From Roseovarius sp. UBA6217 (GTDB lineage Bacteria; Pseudomonadota; Alphaproteobacteria; Rhodobacterales; Rhodobacteraceae), in NCBI GenBank assembly GCA_002421985.1, contig DISF01000053.1, forward strand, positions 75,841 to 139,840: a stretch of DNA of 64,000 nt. The letters are read 5' to 3'. The translations under genes and the position numbers were made by a program. Position 1 is the stretch's first letter, and every line of letters starts with the position of its first letter. Shown here one piece after another: positions 52,858 through 61,478 of this stretch. The notes beneath the pieces were generated by a model. The model was not told the origin of the DNA and made no database searches. It saw only the letters and a program-made list of their open reading frames with translations.

Positions 52858-53994
52858 TCATTCTTTCTTCTGCGATTCCACGCCGAAGCGGGCGTTGTCT
52901 TCTCCCAAGACCGCCGCACGTCCGACAGAGCCGGCCTGCGAACGGAACTCGGGCGCGATCGGCAGCGGAAGCGCAGGCACCTCCCGACCGGAAATGTTCA
53001 ACTTCCGCCCAAACACGCCCCGTGCGGTGAAATGCGGATCGGTCGCGGCTTCGGCAGGTGTTTTCACCACCGAACAGCAACAGTCCGCCGCCGACAGCAA
53101 TGGCCCCCAATGCGTTGACGGCTGGCTTCCGAGACGGCGCGCAACTTCTGCGGCACAGGCAACCGGGTCGCTCCAGTCGTCGCGAAGATCCTCGGGCAGG
53201 CCAATAACATCGCAGAAGGCTTGCCAGAATTTCTCTTCCAGCGAACCGACCGCGATCTGCCGGCCATCCGCCGCCGAATAAAGCCGATAGCGGGCAAGTC
53301 CGCCGGTCAGGCGGCTGGCAGCATTGTCAATCGCCTGCCCCGCGATCACACCTTCCGCATGCGCCCAGTAGGCGAAGGCAAATGCTCCCTCGGACATCGC
53401 AATATCGAGGTGAACCCCCTGCCCGCTTTGCTGCCGCGCCATCAAGGCAAGCAGGATATTGACGACCGCAGGATAGGTGCCGCCGCCGATATCCGCGACC
53501 AGCGCGAACGGCATCGTCGGGCGGTCATCCGGTCCACGGCTCAGCGACAGGACGCCCGCATCACTGACGTAATTGAGGTCATGGCCCGCCACCGTGGCCT
53601 TTGGCCCGGTCTGGCCATAACCTGTGATCGAACAATAGACGATTCCCGGATTGATCGCGCGCACGGCCTCATATCCCAATCCGAGCCGCTCCATCACGCC
53701 GGGGCGGAACTGCTCGACCAGGACATCGGCCTTCTCAAGCAAGGGACGCAGAACATCGAGCGCGTCCTTCGATTTCAGATCAATCGCCACCGATCGCTTG
53801 CCGTGGTTCAACACGGCAAACCCGATGCTCACATCGTCGATCTTGGGGTCTGTGTGTCGCGCGTCCTCGCCTGTCACGGGACGTTCGAACTTTATCACCT
53901 CGGCCCCGGCCTCGGACAGCATGAGCGTTGCCATCGGGCCGGGAAGAAGGGTGCTGAAATCCAGCACCAGAATATCCTTGAGTGGTTGCGTCAT
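52858..53994 (-). CDS. Alpha-methylacyl-CoA racemase
   Basis: Protein of 378 residues of the CaiB fold. Active-site residues of alpha-methylacyl-CoA racemase are all present at the spacing of the mycobacterial enzyme: His138 in AGHDLNYVS, Asp168 in ADIGGGTYP, and Glu253 in GSLEEKFW. It interconverts (2R)- and (2S)-2-methylacyl-CoA so that stereospecific ACADs can act. This step is needed for steroid, bile-acid and pristanic-acid side chains. Start ATG 53994 (MTQPLKD) with TGAGGC upstream; the longer frame overlaps the hydratase gene. Last gene of the operon from 56418. Confidence 0.9.
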   Translation of the reverse strand: MTQPLKDILVLDFSTLLPGPMATLMLSEAGAEVIKFERPVTGEDARHTDPKIDDVSIGFAVLNHGKRSVAIDLKSKDALDVLRPLLEKADVLVEQFRPGVMERLGLGYEAVRAINPGIVYCSITGYGQTGPKATVAGHDLNYVSDAGVLSLSRGPDDRPTMPFALVADIGGGTYPAVVNILLALMARQQSGQGVHLDIAMSEGAFAFAYWAHAEGVIAGQAIDNAASRLTGGLARYRLYSAADGRQIAVGSLEEKFWQAFCDVIGLPEDLRDDWSDPVACAAEVARRLGSQPSTHWGPLLSAADCCCSVVKTPAEAATDPHFTARGVFGRKLNISGREVPALPLPIAPEFRSQAGSVGRAAVLGEDNARFGVESQKKE

Positions 53995-54004
53995 CGTTTT
54001 TGCC

Positions 54005-54862
54005 TCATGCGAAACGCGCGGCACCGTTGTTCAGAACCACGACATCGCGTGTCGGGATCGACGCGCGGAATCGGGCCTCGCCCCCCTCTTCCCAAATCTC
54101 GAACCGCACGGTTTCGCCCGGATAAACCGGAGCAGAAAACCGCACGTCCAAACCGACAAGCCGGGCCGCGTCATAGTCAAGCAATGACTTCAAAATCGCC
54201 CGCGCCGCCAGACCATAGGTCGCCAGACCGTGCAGGATCGGCCGGTCAAACCCGACCGAGCGGGCAACATCGGGGTCGGCATGAAGCGGGTTCATGTCGC
54301 CGCTGAGCCGGTAGATCAGCGCCTGGCGCGGAAGCGTTTCGATATCACATATGTGATCGGGCGCCCGGTCCGGCAGCACCGCCGGATTCGGGCCGGGCCT
54401 GTTCTCGCCGCCGAATCCGCCATCGCCCCGGCAAAAGGCCGACATCGCCACGCGCGCCAGCTTGTCGCCTGTGTCGGCGTCGATGATCTCACGGCTTTGA
54501 TAGATAACCGCGCCCTTGCCCTCGCCCTTGTCCGAGATGAAGTCGATCTTGCTGCGGCCGATGATATTGGCCTTCACGGGCAGCGGCTTGTAGATGTCCA
54601 GCCACTGTTCGCCGTGCAGCACTTTCTGCCAGTTCACACCGGCCTTGGGATCGCGCAGCCAGAAGCCGGGATATCCCATCGTGACCGCCATCGAGGGAAC
54701 CGCCTTCAGGCCGTCCTCATAAACAAAGGCGAGTTCCTTCTTGTCGGTCGGATCCTCACCGAATCCCAGCCCCAGCGCATAGAGGATGGTATCGCGCTCG
54801 GTCAGCGTCTGCCGGACCTCTTCAAAATCCCAGTTTGAAAGCGCTTCGAAATCCAACGGCAT
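54005..54862 (-). CDS. Hydratase-2 type enoyl-CoA hydratase (double hot-dog, MFE-2-like)
   Basis: Protein of 285 residues with two hot-dog halves. The N-terminal half carries no dyad. The C-terminal half has Asp189 and His194 in YRLSGDMNPLHADPD, followed by GFDRPILHGLATYG. This is the architecture of the hydratase-2 part of peroxisomal multifunctional enzyme 2, which accepts bulky and 2-methyl-branched enoyl-CoAs. It lies between the racemase and the thiolase-fold gene. Start ATG 54862 with GGAGGAAAG upstream. Its coding sequence contains a perfect ATCACATATGTGAT palindrome. Confidence 0.92.
   Translation of the reverse strand: MPLDFEALSNWDFEEVRQTLTERDTILYALGLGFGEDPTDKKELAFVYEDGLKAVPSMAVTMGYPGFWLRDPKAGVNWQKVLHGEQWLDIYKPLPVKANIIGRSKIDFISDKGEGKGAVIYQSREIIDADTGDKLARVAMSAFCRGDGGFGGENRPGPNPAVLPDRAPDHICDIETLPRQALIYRLSGDMNPLHADPDVARSVGFDRPILHGLATYGLAARAILKSLLDYDAARLVGLDVRFSAPVYPGETVRFEIWEEGGEARFRASIPTRDVVVLNNGAARFA
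54344..54357. promoter_or_regulatory. Intragenic palindrome ATCACATATGTGAT (CACATATGTG family, site 5)
   Basis: Perfect 14-bp palindrome inside the hydratase-2 gene with the same core as sites 2-4. Its intragenic place may mean chance or an internal regulatory site. Confidence 0.3.
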
Positions 54863-54885
54863 GATCTTTCCTCCCTTGATCGCTG

Positions 54886-56037
54886 TCAGAGCGTGTTTTG
54901 TGATCCAAGAATTGCCGTGACCTGGCTGGACAACACACCACCGTTACCGTGGGCCAATGCCACATCGACATCCTTCAACTGAATGCCGGGCGCGTCGCCC
55001 CGGATCTGGCGCGCGGCCTCGATCACGGTGAAAATACCGTACATTCCGGGATGCACACAGGACAGCCCCCCGCCATTTGTATTCACCGGCAAGACACCGC
55101 CCGGCGCGATACGCCCGCCCTCGACAAAGGCCCCGCCCTCGCCCTTGGCGCAGAAGCCGAGATCTTCGAGGAACAGAATCGTGTTGATGGTGAAAGCGTC
55201 GTAGAGTTCGACCGCCTGAATGTCGCCGGGCGACATGCCCGCCGCAGCAAAGGCGCGCCTGCCCGACTCGCGGGCCGCCGTCACTGTGAAATCCTTCATC
55301 TGCGAAATCTGCCGGTGCGAGCTGTGCGCCGCACTGCCCAGAACGTAAACCGGCGCCTTGGGGAAATCCTTTGCGCGGTCAGCACGCACCATCACGATCG
55401 CACCACCGCCATCCGTCACAAGGCAGCAATCGCGCACGGTCAGCGGGTCCCCCACCATGCGCGCGCCGAGCACGTCCTCGCGCGTGAGCGGACCGCGCTC
55501 GAACGCTTCGGGATTATGCTGCGCCCATGCCCGCGCAGACACCGCCACGTCCGCCAATTGTTCGCGCGTGGTGCCATATTCGTGCATGTGCCGTGCCGCC
55601 GCCATCGCATAGGCGGAGATCGGATAGCGCGGATTATATGGTGCCTCATAGGCCGGCGGGCGTGACGCCGTCACCAGTTTTCCCGAGGCGGTGCGTTGGT
55701 TGGAGCCATAAACGATCAACGCGACATCACAAAGCCCGGCGTCAAGCGCCATGGTCGCGGATGTCAGATAATTCACGAACGACGATCCGCCCAGCATGGT
55801 GCCGTCGATGAAGCGGGGCTGAATGCCCAGGTATTCAGCCGCCATGAGCGCAGGCATGCTGTCTTCCATCATGGTGCAGAACAGCCCGTCCACGGCGGAC
55901 AGTTTCAGCCCGGCATCGTCAAGCGCCGCAAGCGCGGACTGCGCCATGACATCATAGGCCGTCAGCCCATGCGCCTCTCCGAAACCGGCATGCCCCGTGC
56001 CAACAATCGCGGATTTCCCCCGAAGTTCATTGGCCAT
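54886..56037 (-). CDS. Cys-less thiolase-fold protein, Ltp2-type (putative retro-aldolase)
   Basis: Protein of 383 residues, very similar in layout to the one at 36649. The Cys position reads MLGGSSFVNY (81-90). ELYDAFTINTILFLEDLGFC and GGGLSCVHPGMYG keep the Tyr and His/Tyr residues. The DUF35 gene ends 3 bp before its start, as expected for an Ltp2-DUF35 complex. With the racemase, hydratase-2 and ACAD pair next door, it would remove a propionyl-CoA-type unit from a 2-methyl-3-hydroxyacyl-CoA (inference). Start ATG 56037 with GGAGGTG upstream. Confidence 0.84.
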   Translation of the reverse strand: MANELRGKSAIVGTGHAGFGEAHGLTAYDVMAQSALAALDDAGLKLSAVDGLFCTMMEDSMPALMAAEYLGIQPRFIDGTMLGGSSFVNYLTSATMALDAGLCDVALIVYGSNQRTASGKLVTASRPPAYEAPYNPRYPISAYAMAAARHMHEYGTTREQLADVAVSARAWAQHNPEAFERGPLTREDVLGARMVGDPLTVRDCCLVTDGGGAIVMVRADRAKDFPKAPVYVLGSAAHSSHRQISQMKDFTVTAARESGRRAFAAAGMSPGDIQAVELYDAFTINTILFLEDLGFCAKGEGGAFVEGGRIAPGGVLPVNTNGGGLSCVHPGMYGIFTVIEAARQIRGDAPGIQLKDVDVALAHGNGGVLSSQVTAILGSQNTL

Positions 56038-56040
56038 GAG

Positions 56041-56418
56041 TTACACCTCCACCGGCTTGAAAAGCACGACCGGGGCCCCCTCGGCCTCTCCCACAAAGGC
56101 GGTCACGGCCATGTCGATGACAACGTCACCGGGGGCAATGCCCTCGACCCGGCTCATCATCCGAACGCCCTCCTCCAGCTCGACCATGCACACATTGTAA
56201 TCGCCGCCGTGCTCGGGCTTGCGGCGCACCACCGTGGTGGCGTGGACCCGGCCCTTGCCGCTGGCAGGTATCCATGAAATCGCGGCACTATGGCAATGCG
56301 GGCACACGACCCTTGGAAAGAAATGAAAGGCTCCGCAGTCATCGCACTTTGGCAGCAGGATTTCCTTGTTGGCGAGCGCGCGCTGAAAAGTCTGGTCTGG
56401 CCCTTTGGCGTCCGGCAC
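56041..56418 (-). CDS. DUF35 zinc-ribbon/OB-fold protein, partner of the thiolase-fold protein
   Basis: Protein of 125 residues with cysteines 25, 28, 39 and 42 for zinc (KCDDCG...CPHCHS), then an OB-fold with TVVRRKPEHGGDYNVCMVEL. Start is GTG at 56418 with GGAGG 8 bases upstream. First gene of the minus-strand operon DUF35, thiolase-fold, hydratase-2, racemase. The shared operator lies 46-62 bp upstream. Confidence 0.88.
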   Translation of the reverse strand: MPDAKGPDQTFQRALANKEILLPKCDDCGAFHFFPRVVCPHCHSAAISWIPASGKGRVHATTVVRRKPEHGGDYNVCMVELEEGVRMMSRVEGIAPGDVVIDMAVTAFVGEAEGAPVVLFKPVEV

Positions 56419-56463
56419 CGGTGGCCTCCTTCGAGTGTTTGTGTTAAACCTGTTGTCTTAGTT

Positions 56464-56480
56464 TCTAACATTTGTTAGAT
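56464..56480. promoter_or_regulatory. TetR-type operator TCTAACA-N3-GTTAGAT (copy 2)
   Basis: Same half-sites and spacing as the copy at 52810. It sits between divergent genes starting at 56418 (minus) and 56515 (plus), so one bound repressor could control both directions. Confidence 0.82.
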
Positions 56481-56514
56481 TTAGTCAAGCCCCCAAGACC
56501 ACATCGGGAAAGCC

Positions 56515-57660
56515 ATGTCAGAAACAAACTCAGCCCCCCTCTCCGGCAAACTCGTCATCGCACTCGAACAGGCGGTGGCAGCTCCTTTTTGCTCATCGCG
56601 GCTGGCGGATGCCGGTGCGCGCGTGATCAAGGTCGAGCGCAAGGGTGACGGCGATTTCGCCCGCGCCTATGACACCGCCGCGAATGGCGAAAGCGCCTAT
56701 TTCACATGGTTGAACCGGGGCAAGGAATCTGTCGCGCTGGATATCAAGGCCGAAGAGGACCGCGCGATTCTATTGAGGATGCTGGAGAATGCAGACGTGT
56801 TCATCCAAAATCTTCTTCCCGGCGCGCTGGCCAAGTTAGGGCTCGATTCGGCCACCTTGAGACAAAGATTTCCGCGCCTCGTGACCTGCGACATCACCGG
56901 CTACGGCGAAGATGGCCCGATGCGAAACGCCAAGGCTTATGACCTTCTGGTGCAGTGCGAAAGCGGCCTGGCCTCGGTGACCGGCACGCCGGACGCGCCC
57001 GGTCGGGTTGGGGTGTCGGTCTGCGATATCGCCACCGGCATGACAGCCCATGCCGGGATCTGCGAAGCGCTGGTCGGGCGTGATCGCACCGGCAAGGGCA
57101 GCGGCGTTTCGGTGGCAATGTTTGACGTGATGGCCGACTGGATGGCGGTTCCGCTGCTCTATTACGACTACCTCGGCAAAATGACACCGCGTGTCGGACT
57201 GAACCACACGGTCATCTGCCCGTACGGGGCATATGAGTGCAGGGACGGTCATCTCGTCGTCATCACCGTGCAGCACAGCGGCGAATGGCAGAGATTCTGT
57301 GAACACATACTGGGCGACGCGACTCTGGCAACCGACCCCCGGTTTCATGACAACTCGGCGCGACTTGAAAACAAGCCCGCGCTCGAAGCGCTCATCAAGG
57401 CAGAGTTCGCCGCCCATGACCGCGTCGAGATTCTGAAACGGCTTGACGCGGCGGGCATCGCATCCGGGGCCGTGAACGATGTGGTCTCCCTGTCCAGCCA
57501 CCCGCAACTCGACAGGACCACCATTGGCACACCCTCCGGCGAAATCAACATCCCTGCGCCCCCGATCCGGCGCAGCATCGGCAACACGAAACTTGGATCC
57601 TGTCCTGCCCTGGACGCAAATGGCAAATCCCTACGAACCGAATTTGCGGTTCGGTCCTAG
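56515..57660 (+). CDS. CaiB/BaiF (family III) CoA transferase
   Basis: Protein of 381 residues: VIALEQAVAAPFCSSRLADAG at the start, IQNLLPGALAKLGL near 97-110, and the acyl-carrying Asp143 in AKAYDLLVQCESG. It moves CoA between acids. First plus-strand gene from the divergent promoter with the 56464 operator; a second CoA transferase gene follows 18 bp later. Whether the two work as one heteromer or separately is open. Confidence 0.9.
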   Translation: MSETNSAPLSGKLVIALEQAVAAPFCSSRLADAGARVIKVERKGDGDFARAYDTAANGESAYFTWLNRGKESVALDIKAEEDRAILLRMLENADVFIQNLLPGALAKLGLDSATLRQRFPRLVTCDITGYGEDGPMRNAKAYDLLVQCESGLASVTGTPDAPGRVGVSVCDIATGMTAHAGICEALVGRDRTGKGSGVSVAMFDVMADWMAVPLLYYDYLGKMTPRVGLNHTVICPYGAYECRDGHLVVITVQHSGEWQRFCEHILGDATLATDPRFHDNSARLENKPALEALIKAEFAAHDRVEILKRLDAAGIASGAVNDVVSLSSHPQLDRTTIGTPSGEINIPAPPIRRSIGNTKLGSCPALDANGKSLRTEFAVRS

Positions 57661-57678
57661 ACCTTGAAAGCAGCCCCG

Positions 57679-58845
57679 ATGACAGCCACCAACAAACCCT
57701 CGATCCTTCAGAACATCAGGATCATCGACCTGACCTCAATCATGTTCGGCCCCCTGGCGACGCAGATGCTCGGCGATCTGGGGGCCGATGTCATCAAGGT
57801 GGAAGGCCCTGAGGGTGATCTCCTGCGGCAGATCCAGCCGTCTCGCCACGCGTTGATGGGTGCCGCCTTTCTGGGGGCGAACCGCAACAAGCGCAGCGTC
57901 GTTCTGGACCTCAAGACAGAGCCGGACCGAGACCGCCTGCGCAAGCTTCTGGCCGATGCCGATGTGATGATCTCAAGCATCCGGCCTGCGGCGCTGGCGC
58001 GCCTGTCGCTCGATCCCGATACGCTGCGGCGCGACAACCCGAACCTGATCACGGTTTCCGCGACCGGGTTTGGGCAGGACGGACCCTACGCCGCGAAACC
58101 CGCCTTTGACGACATCGTTCAGTCAGCCTCGGGGCTGGCAAGCCTGCCCCGCCTTCGCGATCCCGAGGCAAAGCCCGATTATTCCCCGACCATCCTTGCC
58201 GACAAGCTTGGCGGCATAACCGCGGCCTATGCGGTCATGGCGGCACTGTTTCACCGCGAACGCACCGGTCAGGCGCAGCACGTCGAGGTGCCGATGTTCG
58301 AAACTCTGACGGCGTTTCTGCTGGCCGAGCATCTGGACGGTGCCACATTCGATGACGTGCCCAGGAATTTCGGCTATGCGCGGATGCTGGTGCCGCACCG
58401 CCGCCCGCTTGAGACAAAGGATGGCTTCATAACGCTGCTGCCCTATACCAACCTGCAATGGGCACGGTTCTTCAAGGTGGTCGGGCGCGATGACATGATC
58501 GACCACATCTGGGTCACTGACATGGACGCCCGTAGCCGCAACATCGGCGCATTATACGATATGGTGGCCCAGATTGCGCTAACTCGGACAACAGAGGACT
58601 GGCTTGCCCTGATGGAACAGGCCGACATACCCGCCATGCCGGTGCGCAACCTGTCGGATTTGCCGAACGATCCGCATCTTGCCGCGACCGGGTTCTTTCA
58701 ACAGATTGATCACCCGACCGAAGGTGCGATCTGGACGACACGCCCGCCGGTTCGATTCTCGGCAACGCCGGCGCGGCATGATCATCGCCCTGCCCCCAGG
58801 CTGGGGGAGCACAGCGACGAGATCCTCGGTCCGGGTGAAAAATAG
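57679..58845 (+). CDS. CaiB/BaiF (family III) CoA transferase
   Basis: Protein of 388 residues: IIDLTSIMFGPLATQMLGDLG, SIRPAALARLSLD, and Asp144 in KPAFDDIVQSASG at the acyl-carrying position. Start ATG 57679; a TTG five codons earlier is a weaker alternative. It shares the operator-controlled promoter with the preceding CoA transferase gene. After its stop comes a 198-bp gap (58846-59043) in which I see no gene or clear hairpin. Confidence 0.9.
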   Translation: MTATNKPSILQNIRIIDLTSIMFGPLATQMLGDLGADVIKVEGPEGDLLRQIQPSRHALMGAAFLGANRNKRSVVLDLKTEPDRDRLRKLLADADVMISSIRPAALARLSLDPDTLRRDNPNLITVSATGFGQDGPYAAKPAFDDIVQSASGLASLPRLRDPEAKPDYSPTILADKLGGITAAYAVMAALFHRERTGQAQHVEVPMFETLTAFLLAEHLDGATFDDVPRNFGYARMLVPHRRPLETKDGFITLLPYTNLQWARFFKVVGRDDMIDHIWVTDMDARSRNIGALYDMVAQIALTRTTEDWLALMEQADIPAMPVRNLSDLPNDPHLAATGFFQQIDHPTEGAIWTTRPPVRFSATPARHDHRPAPRLGEHSDEILGPGEK

Positions 58846-59043
58846 CTCCGCCTCGGTGTTTGTCGAAAAAGTCGCCCGCCGGTTTCCTGCGGCGTCTCTG
58901 GTTCAAAGGGGAGGCTTCCAGTTTCGGGGTTGAGCCAGACGGGCCCGGCGGGGAGCCAGTTGCGGGTTATGCCCGACCAGCGGCCTGGGTTCGGATCCGG
59001 TCTCCCGGGCATGTTCTGCGCGTAACCGCTGCTCACAATCCGT

Positions 59044-59880
59044 TCAGGTTGGTTCGGCAATCACAAGAATTTCTGCCGTGACGCAGATGGCATTCGCGTC
59101 ACGCGCCAGGCGGCCGGTATACCCGCGCCCATCGAACCCGACCGAAGCAATCCGAAGATCAATTCCGCTGTCTTGCAACCGTCCATCGAGGATCAGGATC
59201 TCGGTGGCATAGCTCGTGATCCTTTTACCATCGCAAAAGGCGGTTCCGACGAGGCTGCCAATCCCTTCCAGCCGGGCTGTCGCATTGCCATGGCGATGCC
59301 AAAAGTCCAGCAAGGCGGACCCGATATCCTGATTGGGCCGCAAGGTGACGAGGAAGGCATTTGTTTTGGCCGGAGCATCCGTGGACTGGGGCCGGAACAG
59401 GGTGAAATTCGTCTCGGGATCGTGGCAGGACACAAGCCCCGCCCCTTTCAGGCCCCATCCCGTCGCCTCGAAATCCTGCGACAGGATACTTTCATCGCAC
59501 AGCATGTGCCCGGCGTCCGGCAGACCCGTCACCGCGTCCCAAACCCCGTGACAATGCAGGAACGCCAGCCCCTCACGCTGGCCCAGATGCACGCCCGCAT
59601 GTCTGGCACGCACGGGTGCGGTCCTTTCATTTGTCGCGCTATACCACGCGGCATGGTCATCGCCGGGCGAGGGGGCCGGGGTGACAAAGCGCAAAAGGGC
59701 AAAGCTGGCCCCGTCAAGGCGCAGATAGCCGAAGGCAAACCCCAGCCCGGCAAAGGCAGACTGCACCGCCTGTGCCAGGCTCTGTCCGGCAACCAGCGTG
59801 ACGCGCACCGGGACCGCCTCGCAGGGAAGGGCGATCAAGCGCTCCTTGGCGATCTCGCCGGGATGCTGTATCCGTCGCAT
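59044..59880 (-). CDS. DUF296/PPC-domain protein
   Basis: Protein of 278 residues that appears to contain two PPC/DUF296-like modules. The first has the histidine-rich segment LAFLHCHGVWDAVTG followed by AGHMLCDESIL, the putative metal site of the family. Such proteins are sometimes annotated as DNA-binding (PD1-like), but many bacterial ones have no known function. Start ATG 59880; a GTG at 59892 would overlap the ligase stop (GTGA) and is a real alternative. Last gene of the IclR-thiolase-ligase operon. Confidence 0.7.
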   Translation of the reverse strand: MRRIQHPGEIAKERLIALPCEAVPVRVTLVAGQSLAQAVQSAFAGLGFAFGYLRLDGASFALLRFVTPAPSPGDDHAAWYSATNERTAPVRARHAGVHLGQREGLAFLHCHGVWDAVTGLPDAGHMLCDESILSQDFEATGWGLKGAGLVSCHDPETNFTLFRPQSTDAPAKTNAFLVTLRPNQDIGSALLDFWHRHGNATARLEGIGSLVGTAFCDGKRITSYATEILILDGRLQDSGIDLRIASVGFDGRGYTGRLARDANAICVTAEILVIAEPT

Positions 59881-59888
59881 CTTTTCCG

Positions 59889-61478
59889 TCACGCTGCCGG
59901 GTCCGGCAACTGACCACGGGCCAGAAGTTCGTCGCGGATCATGTTCCTGGTGATCTTGCCATAGGCCGACTTGGGCAACGCATCCCACAGCACGACGTAG
60001 CGCGGCAGCTTGTAGCGGGCCACCTGCGGGGAAAGCCATGCCAGAATGTCATCGGGACTTGGTGCCGACTGTGGGTTCGGCACGCACACGGCCATGCCCA
60101 CCTCGCCCCAGACCGGATCGGGGACGCCCAGCACCACGACTTCGGAGAGGTCGGGATGCAGAAGCAGTTTCTCTTCAATCTCGCGGGGATAGATGTTGGA
60201 GCCGCCGGAAATATACATGTCGGACGCGCGTCCGGTCAGATAGACAAAGCCCTGCGGATCCATGTGGCCCAGATCGCCGGTCAGGAACCAGCCGTCGCGG
60301 AAACTCTTCTCATTGGCCGTCGGATTGTCGAAGTAACCTGCAAACACCGCAGGACCGATCACCGCGATTTCGCCGGTTTCGCCAAAGGCGACCTCCTCGC
60401 CCTGCGGGTTCTGGATCTGCACCTGCATCCCCGTGCGGGCAAAGCCGCAAGTGCCGATGCGCATCCTGTCATCATCGGCGTGATGATGCGCGGGCGGCAG
60501 GACGGTGATGTTCCCCGTCACCTCACCAAGGCCGAAATATTGCACCAGCACCGGGCCCAGCTTGTCCAGCGCGCGGCGCTGGTCGGCGCGATACATCGGT
60601 GCCCCTGCATATATGACATAGCGCAGGCTGGAGTGGTCGTGCTGATCGACACCCGGATCCTCGACCAGCAGTTTCAGAATCGTCGGCACGGTAAACATGT
60701 TGGTGACACGCCAGCGCGCGACCAGTGCCCATATCTGGGCGGGGTCGAACTTCTCGCCCGTGGGAAGGATGGTTTTCACCCCATGTGCCACCTGCGCCAA
60801 TTGGTGAACGCCTGCGCCGTGCGACAAGGGGGCCACCACGAGCGAGGCATCTTCGGGTCCTGTCGCGGGCATCAGATCGCACAGGTGGTTGGTGATCACA
60901 AAGGCCAGTTGGCCATGGGTCAGCACGGCGGCCTTGGGTTTGCCCGTGGTGCCGGAGGTGAAGAAGAACCACGCCGGATCATCGCGCTGCACCGCTACGG
61001 CGGCTGGTGCCGCGCCGCGATGACGGGAAATCAGCGCCTCATAGTCGGGCCCGATGAGAATCGTCGCATCGACATGCGGCGCACAGGCGGCAGCGTGGTC
61101 GCAGAATTGCGCCCCGCAGAGCAAGAGCCTTGCCCCGGACGAGCCTGCCAGCCATGCCAGATCGTCAGGCGAGAGGCGGAAATTCGCGGGCACCCAGACA
61201 GCCCCCACACGCCAGCAGGCAAACATCGCCTCGAACATCTGGTTGCAATTGGACGATTGCACCAGCACCCTGTCCCCCTTGGTGATGCCGTAGTCTTGCA
61301 CCAAGGCCTGCGCGAAGGCAGCGGCGCGGGCCTCGATCTCGGCCCAGCTCCAGGTTTGATCGCCCCAGACAAAGCCGATGTCGTCCCCCAGCCGCCGCGC
61401 GCTTTCGGTCAGAAGATGCGACAGATTCATCACCCGCCTGGAAACCGGGGTGACGCCCTGCGACAGATCCATTCTCAT
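59889..61478 (-). CDS. AMP-forming acyl-CoA synthetase
   Basis: Protein of 529 residues of the ANL superfamily: P-loop TSGTTGKPKA (174-183), an Ala-Gly-Ala-Pro substrate segment, LTGDLGHMDPQGF, GRASDMYISGGSNIYP hinge, and the C-terminal KSAYGKITRN with the adenylation Lys. It activates an acid to its CoA ester with ATP to AMP; FadD3-like ring-acid ligases share this length. Start ATG 61478 overlaps the thiolase stop by ATGA. It is the only complete AMP-forming ligase with an intact P-loop in the window. Confidence 0.9.
   Translation of the reverse strand: MRMDLSQGVTPVSRRVMNLSHLLTESARRLGDDIGFVWGDQTWSWAEIEARAAAFAQALVQDYGITKGDRVLVQSSNCNQMFEAMFACWRVGAVWVPANFRLSPDDLAWLAGSSGARLLLCGAQFCDHAAACAPHVDATILIGPDYEALISRHRGAAPAAVAVQRDDPAWFFFTSGTTGKPKAAVLTHGQLAFVITNHLCDLMPATGPEDASLVVAPLSHGAGVHQLAQVAHGVKTILPTGEKFDPAQIWALVARWRVTNMFTVPTILKLLVEDPGVDQHDHSSLRYVIYAGAPMYRADQRRALDKLGPVLVQYFGLGEVTGNITVLPPAHHHADDDRMRIGTCGFARTGMQVQIQNPQGEEVAFGETGEIAVIGPAVFAGYFDNPTANEKSFRDGWFLTGDLGHMDPQGFVYLTGRASDMYISGGSNIYPREIEEKLLLHPDLSEVVVLGVPDPVWGEVGMAVCVPNPQSAPSPDDILAWLSPQVARYKLPRYVVLWDALPKSAYGKITRNMIRDELLARGQLPDPAA

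Noticed and set aside
58846..59043. Possible remnant gene in the gap (minus-strand reading rich in Pro/Glu near 58.8-59.0 kb)
   Set aside because: No family match that I recognise, overlaps the end of the CoA transferase gene, no ribosome site.
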